Positions 53,101 to 60,402 of a stretch of DNA of 64,000 nt are shown here, piece by piece. Below the pieces are notes generated by a model. The model saw only the letters and a program-made list of their open reading frames with translations. It made no database searches and was not told where the DNA came from. How positions within the stretch are numbered: position 1 is the first letter of the stretch; every line of letters starts with the position of its first letter. Source of the stretch: Holophagales bacterium (GTDB lineage: Bacteria > Acidobacteriota > Thermoanaerobaculia > UBA5066); the NCBI GenBank assembly GCA_016714815.1, contig JADKBZ010000021.1, positions 47,270 through 111,269 on the forward strand. Reading direction: 5' to 3'. Made by a program: the position numbers and the translations under genes.

Positions 53101-54432
53101 TCAGCCCGCCTTCTTCGCCGTGGCGGGAGCCGGCTTCGGCTTCGCAGCAGCCTTCTTCCCGTGCTCGGACCGAAGGGCCTTGGCCTCCGCCCTGATCTCA
53201 ACGAGGTCGCGCTTCATCTCGGCCCAGCCGTACCAGTGCTGGTAGTCGGGGTTCATGTGGAACGCCCCCTGGAAGTTCCGCATCCGGTGCTCCATGAGCA
53301 TGACGTAGAGCTTCTGCTCGATGGGGTGCTCGACCTCGTAGAAGCGGAGGATGTCGACGTGGAAGGGGCGGTCCTTCGGCTCGGCGAGGATCCCGTCGCT
53401 GTAGAGGCCGGAGACCTCGCGGATCGCCTCGGCCATCAGCCGGTCGCCGGCGCGGACGATCTCGTCGGCCTTCCCGAGCTCGGCCTTGACGGTGGCGGGG
53501 GCGTGGCACTTCGTGCACTGCGCCTCCATCCGGCCGCGCTCCTTGTCCCAGTCCTCCTTCGAGAGGCGGGCGAGATCGCCCGCCTTCACGACGTCGAGGC
53601 GGGCCGTCGGCTTGCCGTCCTTGTCGAGGACGCCGAGCGCCTTGAGGATCTCGACGCGGTCGGCCATCCACTCCTTGTCGTCCTCCGGGAGGCGCAGCGC
53701 GAGGAAGCCCCACGCGGTCCTCACGCCGTGGTCGCCGGAAGGCATGTGGCAGAAGGCGCAGGTCGGCGCGCGAGGCGTCGTGGCATCGGCCTTCGCAGGG
53801 TCCTTAAACCAGTCGCCGAGCCTCTTCTCCCAGTCCCACTTCGAGGCGTTCTGCGTCACGAGGATGCCGTGCTTGGAGGTCGAGTACATCTCCCACTGCG
53901 GGTGGTCGAATCCCATGTGGCAGGTGGCGCACGCCTCGGGGCGGCGTGCCTCGGCCGCGGAGAAGGTGTGGCGGGTGTGGCAGGAGTCGCACTTGCCGCC
54001 GTCGGAGCCGATCCGGTGGCAGCCTCCGCACCCCTTCATCCCGTCCATCATCGCCTTCGGCTGGTCCTTCGTCGTCGGCATGGCCGTGAGGGCGAGCCAG
54101 GCCTTCGAGTGCTTGCCCTTCTCGAACTGGGCGACCTGCTCGCCGTGGCACTCGGCGCAGACCCTCGCCGAGACGGACGTGACGACGCCGGGCTTCTCGC
54201 AGGCGCTCGTCTTCTTCGTGACGTCGCCCTTCAGGTGGCAGTCGTCGCACGACATCCCCTGCGCGGCGTGCTTCGACATGGAGAAGTCGCGCAGGGCGCT
54301 CCCGGTGATTCCCGTCTTCACGTGGCAGGTGACGCAGTCGCTGGGCGGCTTCGTCTCGGCGGCCGAGACCCCGGTGGCTGCTGCCAGGAGGGCGGCAGCG
54401 AAGCAGAGGGCGACGGCCCGGAACGATTTCAT
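53101..54432 (-). CDS. Octaheme cytochrome c, hydroxylamine-oxidoreductase (HAO) family
   Basis: The 443-residue exported protein (signal peptide to about residue 25, GVSAAET) has eight CxxCH sites: CVTCH, CDDCH, CAECH, CGGCH, CDSCH, CATCH, CAFCH and CTKCH. Spacing and C-terminal helices (FHMNPDYQHWYGWAEMKRDL) match the octaheme HAO family. Known members either oxidise hydroxylamine or hydrazine (with a Tyr cross-linked P460 heme) or, in the epsilon-HAO branch, reduce nitrite or hydroxylamine toward ammonium. There is no C-terminal membrane anchor; the tail is Lys/Ala/Pro-rich. No ammonia monooxygenase is nearby, so the reductive role fits better. The palindrome at 54501-54514 lies upstream. 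Confidence 0.85.
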   Translation of the reverse strand: MKSFRAVALCFAAALLAAATGVSAAETKPPSDCVTCHVKTGITGSALRDFSMSKHAAQGMSCDDCHLKGDVTKKTSACEKPGVVTSVSARVCAECHGEQVAQFEKGKHSKAWLALTAMPTTKDQPKAMMDGMKGCGGCHRIGSDGGKCDSCHTRHTFSAAEARRPEACATCHMGFDHPQWEMYSTSKHGILVTQNASKWDWEKRLGDWFKDPAKADATTPRAPTCAFCHMPSGDHGVRTAWGFLALRLPEDDKEWMADRVEILKALGVLDKDGKPTARLDVVKAGDLARLSKEDWDKERGRMEAQCTKCHAPATVKAELGKADEIVRAGDRLMAEAIREVSGLYSDGILAEPKDRPFHVDILRFYEVEHPIEQKLYVMLMEHRMRNFQGAFHMNPDYQHWYGWAEMKRDLVEIRAEAKALRSEHGKKAAAKPKPAPATAKKAG

Positions 54433-54500
54433 GGCGTTCTCTCCTCTCCGTTTTCGAATGGTCTCCGCTCGGACGCTACGCCCGCGTTCGGGAGAGGGAT

Positions 54501-54514
54501 ATGACGGGTGTCAT
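54501..54514. promoter_or_regulatory. FNR/DNR-like palindrome before the octaheme cytochrome
   Basis: ATGAC-GGGT-GTCAT is perfect in its outer 10 bases and lies 68 bases upstream of the cytochrome ATG. TAGCGT at about 54474-54479 (minus strand) could be the -10 box at class II spacing. Confidence 0.7.
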
Positions 54515-54561
54515 AGGCGGAGACCGGTCGACCGGGGGGCGACACCTCCGGGAGAGAGTCC

Positions 54562-54606
54562 TTGACAGAGGGCTCCCGTGGGGTCATGCTAGTAATTGAT
54601 TACTAG
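54562..54606 (+). promoter_or_regulatory. Promoter and operator of the tetR-ABC operon
   Basis: TTGACA at 54562-54567 is a consensus -35 box, with CATGCT 17 bases later as -10. The 18-base palindrome CTAGTAAT-TG-ATTACTAG (54589-54606) overlaps the start region and ends five bases before the ATG at 54611. This fits autorepression by the TetR protein. Confidence 0.75.
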
Positions 54607-54610
54607 CTTT

Positions 54611-55231
54611 ATGGAGAAGACAAGAACCCCCACGACCCGACACCTTCCCGCCGACGAGCGCCGGGCCGTCACCGTCCGGGCGGTCGTCGAGCTCGCCGCA
54701 GAGCAGAACCCGAGCGAGCTGACGACGGCGGCGATCGCGAGCCGGATGAGCCTCACGCAGGGAGCGCTGTTCCGCCACTACAGGACCAAGGACGAGATCT
54801 GGGAGGACGTCATCGGGTGGGTCGCCGAGCAGCTCCTGGCGCGCGTCGACGAGGCGACGCGAGGCGTCGCCTCGCCGCTCGCCGCCCTCGAGGCCGCGTT
54901 CGCGGCGCACGTCGAGTTCGTCGTCCTCCACCCCGGCGTGCCGCGGATGCTCTTCAGCGAGCTTCAGCGCGCCGAGGACACGGCCGCCAAGCGGAAGGCC
55001 AGGGCCCTGATGGCGCAATACGGCGAACGCCTGACCGCCCTGGTCGAGGCCGGCAAGGCCCGGGGGGAGATCGCCGCGGAGGTGGACACGGCCGCCGCGG
55101 TCACCCAGCTCGTCGGGACGATCCAGGGCCTCGTCATCCAGTCGCTGCTCGCGGGAGACCCGGGGCGAATCCGCTCCGGCGCCCCGGCGGCCTTCGCCCT
55201 CTATCGCCGCGGAATCCGGAGGTCACGATGA
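54611..55231 (+). CDS. TetR family repressor
   Basis: The ATG at 54611 (an upstream TTG at 54596 lies inside the operator and is less likely) gives 206 residues. The helix-turn-helix reads NPSELTTAAIASRMSLTQGA then LFRHYRTKDEIWEDV, and the C-terminal domain is TetR_C-like. It is the first gene of the DevBCA-like ABC operon, ending in an ATGA overlap with the adaptor gene, so it should control that operon. Inducer unknown. Confidence 0.87.
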   Translation: MEKTRTPTTRHLPADERRAVTVRAVVELAAEQNPSELTTAAIASRMSLTQGALFRHYRTKDEIWEDVIGWVAEQLLARVDEATRGVASPLAALEAAFAAHVEFVVLHPGVPRMLFSELQRAEDTAAKRKARALMAQYGERLTALVEAGKARGEIAAEVDTAAAVTQLVGTIQGLVIQSLLAGDPGRIRSGAPAAFALYRRGIRRSR

Positions 55232-56421
55232 GCCTGCTTCCCTTCAGCCGCCGCACGGTTGCCCTCGTCGCCGTCCTGGGGACGCTCCTCGTCCTCTTCG
55301 TCTGGGTCGCGCTCCGGTCCGGCCCCCTGGCGCCGGTCCCGGTGACCGTCGCCGAGGTCGAGAGCCGGGCCATCGCCCCGGCGCTCTTCGGGATCGGGAC
55401 GGTCGAGGCCCGCTACACCTACCGGATCGGCCCGACCGTCCCGGGGCGCGTCCTTCGCGTCGACGTGGAGGTGGGCGACCGGGTCGCGGCCGGCCAGGTG
55501 CTCGGCGAGATGGATCCCGTCGACCTGGACCAGCGCCTCGCGGCGCAGGACGCGGCGATCCGGCGCGCCGAAGCCGAGGTCCGGGTCGCCGAGGCGCAGG
55601 TGAGGGAAGCCGCCGCGCACCGCGCCTTCGCCGAGGCCCAGGAGCGGCGCTACGAGCAGCTGGCGACGGAGCTCGTCGTCAGCCGGGAGGTGACCGAGGC
55701 GAGGCGCCAGGACAGCCGGATGGCCGTCGCCGGCAGCGCGGCGGCCACCGCGCGCCTCGAAGCCACCCGCCAGGAGCTGACCCGCGCGCGGGCCGAGCGC
55801 GACGGACTGAAGAGACAGCGCTCCCAGCTGCGGCTCGTCGCCCCGGTCGCCGGCCTCGTCGTGGCGCGGGGCGTCGACCCGGGGACGACGGTCGTCGCGG
55901 GCCAGGCGGTCGTGGAGGTCATCGAACCCGGCAGTCTCTGGATCAACGCCCGCGTCGAGCAGCTCCTCGCCTCCGGCCTGCGCGCCGGGCTGCCGGCCCG
56001 GATCGTCCTGCGCTCGAGGAGCGCTCAGGAGCAGACCGGGACGGTCCTGCGTCTCGAGCCGGTCGCCGACGCCGTGACCGAGGAGACGCTCGTGAAGGTC
56101 GTCTTCGACTCCCTCCCCGAACCGCCCCCCTCCGTCGGAGAGCTGGCCGAGGTCACCGTCGCGCTCCCGCCCCTCCCCGCGACGCCGGTCGTCCCGAACG
56201 CCAGCATCCAGCGCGTCGGCGAGAAGGCCGGGGTGTTTGTCGTCGAAGGAGGGGACCTCCGGTTCGCGGCCGTGAAGCTGGGCGCGACCGACCTCGACGG
56301 GCGGGTGCAGGTCCTCGAGGGGCTCGAAGCCGGCGCCCGGGTCGTCGTCCACAGCCGCCGGGCGATCGACGCGGGAACCCGCATCAAGGTCGTCGACCGG
56401 CTTCCGGGCGTGGCGCCGTGA
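55228..56421 (+). CDS. HlyD/DevB-type membrane fusion protein
   Basis: The 397-residue protein has an N-terminal anchor (TVALVAVLGTLLVLFVWVAL), lipoyl halves (PGRVLRVDVEVGDRVAAGQV; LVAPVAGLVVARGVDPGTTV), a coiled-coil hairpin rich in Ala, Glu and Arg, and a beta-barrel domain. Together with the FtsX-type permease and ATPase it forms a DevBCA/MacAB-like exporter adaptor. No TolC gene is in this operon; the one at 15440 may be shared. Confidence 0.88.
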   Translation: MSLLPFSRRTVALVAVLGTLLVLFVWVALRSGPLAPVPVTVAEVESRAIAPALFGIGTVEARYTYRIGPTVPGRVLRVDVEVGDRVAAGQVLGEMDPVDLDQRLAAQDAAIRRAEAEVRVAEAQVREAAAHRAFAEAQERRYEQLATELVVSREVTEARRQDSRMAVAGSAAATARLEATRQELTRARAERDGLKRQRSQLRLVAPVAGLVVARGVDPGTTVVAGQAVVEVIEPGSLWINARVEQLLASGLRAGLPARIVLRSRSAQEQTGTVLRLEPVADAVTEETLVKVVFDSLPEPPPSVGELAEVTVALPPLPATPVVPNASIQRVGEKAGVFVVEGGDLRFAAVKLGATDLDGRVQVLEGLEAGARVVVHSRRAIDAGTRIKVVDRLPGVAP

Positions 56422-57620
56422 TCAGCCTCGCCGGGCGCGACATCCGGCACGCCTGGGGCAAGTTCGTCTTCACCGGCGTCGGGCTCGGGCTGCTCATCGG
56501 CGTGACTCTGACGATGGCCGGCGTCTACCGCGGGATGGTGGACGACGCCAAAGTGCTCCTCGACAACAGCCGCGCCGACCTCTGGGTCGTCCAGCAGGAC
56601 ACGCTCGGCCCCTACGCCGAGCCCTCGAGCCTGCCCGACGACCTCTACCGCGGGATCCTCGGCATGCCCGGCGTCGCCCGCGCGGCGAACGTCACCTACC
56701 TGACGATGCAGGTGGGCCACGGCGACCGCGACGTCCGCGCCATGGTCGTCGGCGTCGTGCCGGGAGGTCCGGGCGAGCCGGGCCAGCCGGGCTACCTGAT
56801 CGCCGGGCGCCACATCACGCGCAGCCACTACGAGGCCGTCGCCGACGCCGCCTCGGGCCTTGCGCTCGGCGACCGGATCCGGATCCGCCGCAACCACTAC
56901 CTCGTCGTCGGGCTGACGCGGCGGATGGTCTCCTCGGGCGGCGACCCGATGGTCTTCATTCCGCTCAAGGACGCCCAGGAGGCGCAGTTCCTCAAGGACA
57001 ACGACGCGATCGTCCAGCAGCGCCGGCGCACGGCCGCGAACCCGGCCTTCAACCGGCCCTCGGTCCCCGGTCTCCTCGAAGCCGTCATCGCGTCGCAGAA
57101 CACGAACTCCTCGGTGAACGCCGTCCTCGTCCAGGTCCGTCCGGGCGAGAGCCCCGAGGAGGTCGCCGCCGCGATCCGGCGCTGGAAGCGGCTGGAGGTC
57201 TACACCCGGGCGCAGATGGAAGAGATCCTGATCGGCAAGCTCATTGCCACGTCCGCCCGGCAGATCGGGATGTTCCTCGTCATCCTCGCGATCGTCAGCG
57301 CGGCCATCGTCGCCTTCATCATCTACACGCTGACCCTCGGGAAGATCCGCGAGATCGCGGTCCTCAAGCTCCTCGGGACGCGGAACCGGACGATCGCCGG
57401 CATGATCCTCCAGCAGGCGCTCGCGCTCGGGGTACTCGGCTTCGTGGTCGGGAAGATCGCCGCCACGTTCTGGGCCCCGGCGTTCCCGAAGTACGTCCTG
57501 CTCGTGCCGGGCGACGCGGCGCGCGGCTTCGTCGCGGTCGTCGTGATCTGCGTCCTCTCGAGCATTCTCGCGATCCGCGCCGCGCTCCGGGTCGATCCGG
57601 CGGAGGCGATCGGTGGCTGA
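56418..57620 (+). CDS. FtsX/DevC-type ABC permease
   Basis: A GTG at 56418, overlapping the adaptor gene by 4 bases, starts a 400-residue protein with one N-terminal helix, a large periplasmic MacB-like domain (about 40-280) and three C-terminal helices including IREIAVLKLLGTRNRTIAGM, the FtsX-family coupling motif. It is the membrane part of the exporter; the substrate is unknown. Confidence 0.88.
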   Translation: MISLAGRDIRHAWGKFVFTGVGLGLLIGVTLTMAGVYRGMVDDAKVLLDNSRADLWVVQQDTLGPYAEPSSLPDDLYRGILGMPGVARAANVTYLTMQVGHGDRDVRAMVVGVVPGGPGEPGQPGYLIAGRHITRSHYEAVADAASGLALGDRIRIRRNHYLVVGLTRRMVSSGGDPMVFIPLKDAQEAQFLKDNDAIVQQRRRTAANPAFNRPSVPGLLEAVIASQNTNSSVNAVLVQVRPGESPEEVAAAIRRWKRLEVYTRAQMEEILIGKLIATSARQIGMFLVILAIVSAAIVAFIIYTLTLGKIREIAVLKLLGTRNRTIAGMILQQALALGVLGFVVGKIAATFWAPAFPKYVLLVPGDAARGFVAVVVICVLSSILAIRAALRVDPAEAIGG

Positions 57621-58329
57621 CACGCGGGCAACGGGCATCCGCATCGAGGGCCTGCGCAAGCGCTACGGCGCGGGGGAGACGGCCGTCGACGCCCTCAGGG
57701 GCGTCGACCTCCAGGTCGCCCCCGGCGAGGTCGTGGGCCTCATCGGCCCCTCGGGCTCCGGCAAGAGCACCCTGCTCAAGTGCCTCGGAGCGGTGATCGA
57801 GCCCTCGGGCGGCCGCATGACGCTCGGCGACGAGGTCATCTATGACGACGGCTGGAAGATCCGGGACCTGCGCGCCCTCCGGCGCGACAAGATCGGCTTC
57901 GTCTTCCAGGCGCCGTACCTCATCCCGTTCCTCGACGCGACCGACAACGTCGCGCTCCTCCCGATGCTCGCCGGCGTCCCGGACCGCGAGGCGCGCGAGC
58001 GGGCCCACGAGGTCCTCGCGGCGCTCGACGTCGACCACCGTGCGCGCGCGATGCCGGCGCAGCTCTCCGGCGGCGAGCAGCAGCGCGTCTCCATCGCCCG
58101 GGCCCTCGTGAACCGGCCGCCGGTGATCCTGGCCGACGAGCCCACGGCCCCGCTCGACAGCGAGCGGGCGCTCGCCGTCATCCGGATCCTCGAGAAGATG
58201 GCCGGGCAGTACCAGACCGCGATCGTCGTCGTCACCCACGACGAGAAGATCATCCCGACCTTCGAGCGCATCTACCACATCCGCGACGGGCGGACCCACG
58301 AGGAGGCCGGCGAGGGGCTGCGGCCCTGA
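57613..58329 (+). CDS. ABC exporter ATPase, LolD/DevA-like
   Basis: A GTG at 57613 overlaps the permease by 8 bases. The 238-residue protein has Walker A GPSGSGKST, Q-loop FVFQAPYLIPFLDA, signature LSGGEQQRVSIA, Walker B VILADEPTAPLD and switch His VVTHDEK. In the D-loop, the usual GxLD reads APLD. It energises the FtsX-type permease. Confidence 0.9.
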   Translation: MADTRATGIRIEGLRKRYGAGETAVDALRGVDLQVAPGEVVGLIGPSGSGKSTLLKCLGAVIEPSGGRMTLGDEVIYDDGWKIRDLRALRRDKIGFVFQAPYLIPFLDATDNVALLPMLAGVPDREARERAHEVLAALDVDHRARAMPAQLSGGEQQRVSIARALVNRPPVILADEPTAPLDSERALAVIRILEKMAGQYQTAIVVVTHDEKIIPTFERIYHIRDGRTHEEAGEGLRP

Positions 58330-58415
58330 AGTCGGGGCCCTCGGCTTGTCCGAGACCACGGCCGGACGAAACGACGACGACCGGACTGGCATCCAAGTGG
58401 GCGGAGGAGCGGGAA

Positions 58416-58497
58416 GTGGAGAAGTACAACATCGTCGTGATCGGTGCCGGCTCGGGCGGGCTCGTCGTGGCCGCCGGGGCGACGGGCCTCGGGGCCT
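58416..58497 (+). pseudogene. N-terminal stub of a FAD/NAD(P) disulfide reductase
   Basis: After a GGAAGTG ribosome site the ATG at 58416 reads MEKYNIVVIGAGSGGLVVAA, the FAD-binding GxGxxG start of mercuric-reductase or dihydrolipoamide-dehydrogenase-like proteins. Similarity stops after about 27 residues at a junction near 58497. Only a stub remains. Confidence 0.65.
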
Positions 58498-58504
58498 GGG
58501 TGGC

Positions 58505-58670
58505 GCTGCGCCCGGCTCATCTGCGCCATCCCCTGCATCTGGATCGCGTCGATCCGGGTCACGCGGCCGATCGTGGACCCGCTCGTCTCGATGGGCTTCA
58601 CGTCGTCCGCCGTCCGGCCGAGGATGCCGATGGCGGTGTCGCGCGCCTCGTCGAGGCGTTCGCGGAACCG
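58505..58670 (-). pseudogene. Fragment of a DksA/TraR-like protein
   Basis: On the minus strand the frame reads RFRERLDEARDTAIGILGRT then GSTIGRVTRIDAIQMQGMAQ, like the coiled-coil and central part of DksA/TraR proteins (GR-T/S-R-x-DA-Q-x-Q-x-MA). The C-terminal zinc finger is missing because the sequence runs into the reductase stub at about 58500. From 58700 to 58886 nothing is recognised. Confidence 0.5.
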
Positions 58671-58886
58671 GGGAACTGGTCTTGGGCGATGAGGCTCATA
58701 TCGATCGCGATGGTGGCGGATCGTTGGTCTCGACTACTTCCCCGTGGCGTAGATGACGCTGAACAGAATGCCGGGGTCAGCCTTATGAACGACTCGGCGG
58801 CGTCGTCGCGGTCTGCCGGCAGTACAGCAGCCGCGACGAACCGGACGCTCAGAGTCGGTTTCTACAGGCCCGCTACACCGGGCGCC

Positions 58887-59390
58887 TCAGTGGTCGAGTG
58901 CGACTCGTCGATCCCCGGTGAGCTGGGGCCGATTCGAACGCGGCCCGGGGCGGAGGAAACCGCCGTTGGCATCGCGCCGCTGGTCCCGATCGGCCAGCGT
59001 CTCCGCCCGGGACCGCAGCCGCGGGTGGCTGTGAAGCCACTCGAAAAAGGGGACCGTCCGGACGAAGAGGTCCCGGCCCGGGAGGCGCAGTCCGGCGTCG
59101 TCGAAGTCCTGGGTGAGGGCGTACGTGGAACGGATCGTCCGCCCGAGGATCGCCGCGATCTGCCGGACCCCGAGCCGGGGCACGACCGGCAGCTCGTAGG
59201 GGGCGCGGACGCCGGCCGGCCAGACGTCGATCGTGACGGTCTCCGTCGTCCCGGGCAGGTCCAGGACCCACGGCAGGCGCAGGAGGTCCGTTCGGCACGA
59301 CGGGCAGCGGAACCATGCGTCTTCGCAGGTGGCGGTCAGCAGACGCGTGGGGCGGGAGCCGGACTGTCCGGCCGCAGTGGTCAGTTCCAT
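58887..59390 (-). CDS. Small protein with a CxxC zinc-ribbon-like start, function unknown
   Basis: The ATG at 59390, with AAGGAGAG upstream, gives 167 residues. Cys residues in CEDAWFRCPSCRTDLLRLPW could bind zinc. The rest has a helical part RLGVRQIAAILGRTIRSTYA and a segment RDLFVRTVPFFEWLHSHPRL. No family was recognised. It is encoded 107 bases downstream of the TPR kinase on the same strand and is duplicated with it; the R1 copy (3856-4340) is frameshifted. Confidence 0.6.
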   Translation of the reverse strand: MELTTAAGQSGSRPTRLLTATCEDAWFRCPSCRTDLLRLPWVLDLPGTTETVTIDVWPAGVRAPYELPVVPRLGVRQIAAILGRTIRSTYALTQDFDDAGLRLPGRDLFVRTVPFFEWLHSHPRLRSRAETLADRDQRRDANGGFLRPGPRSNRPQLTGDRRVALDH

Positions 59391-60402
59391 GGCGCTCTCC
59401 TTCTCGCGTCTGCGGATGTCTCGGGACGTCCGCAGCCCGCTACCCCGTAGAGCGCGGAAATGGAGTCGTTTTTCTCGCGAGACGGACGAAATACTCGCTA
59501 TTGGCTCGGGAGGGAGGCATGGAGCTTCTCGAACCCGGCGCGGATGGTGGGCTTGGCCGCGAAGGTCCGGAGCGCCGTCTCGATGACCGACCGGGCTTCG
59601 TCCACGCGACCGGTCTTGAGAAGCACCGCGGCGTAGACGTCCTGCACGTCCGCGTACGCCCGGTGGTCTGGCGGGACGCCGGTCTTCCCGAGGGCGGCGG
59701 TCGCCTCCTTCAGGAGCGCCTCCGCCTCGGAGTACTTCTTGAGCCCTGTCTTCGTCTGGGCCAGTGAGGTCATGTCGCGCACGAGGGCCACGTTCGGGGA
59801 GAGGAAGAACTTCCTGTCCCGGGCGAGGGCGTCCTCGAGGAGAGGTTCCGCCTTCGCGAACTCGCCTTTGTCGCGGTAGATCCCGCCGAGGTTCATGAGC
59901 GTGACGGGAATCTCCAGGCTGTCCTCGCCGTCCGCCGCCCGTGTGATCTCGAGCGACTCGCGATAGCACGCTTCGGCCTCGTCGAGGTGCCCGCGGCGCT
60001 TCACGATGAGGCCGAGGTTGTTGAGGCTCACCGCGAGGTCCGAGTGCCCTTTCGGCAGGACGCTCCGGCGCATCTCGAGCGCCTCGCGCGTCAGCGCCTC
60101 GGCCTCCTCGAGTCTTCCCTCGTCCAGGCGGAGGAAGCCGTAGTTGTGTAGCGTGAGCGCCGTCTCGGGGTGCGGTCCGCCGTAGATCTTCCGCTGGAGC
60201 GCGAGCGCCTCCTGGAAGTGTCGGTCCGCGTCCGCGTAGCGGCCAGAGTCCGTTTCGGCCCGGGCGATGTTGTTCAGAGCCAGCGCGACGTACGGATGGC
60301 TCTCTCCGTAGTACTTCCTCAGGTCGACGAGGTTCTGGGCGTGGAGAGCGATGGCCTTCTGGTAGTCGCTCGTCGATTCGATGAGGATGTTCGCGAGCTC
60401 GT
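58939..60402 (-). repeat. Repeat R3, intact parent of R1 and R2
   Basis: This region covers the small zinc-ribbon-like gene and the 3' third of the TPR kinase gene. R1 (3895-4668) matches it with two deletions, and R2 (46617-46872) matches 59431-59686. All three copies point the same way. Confidence 0.75.
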
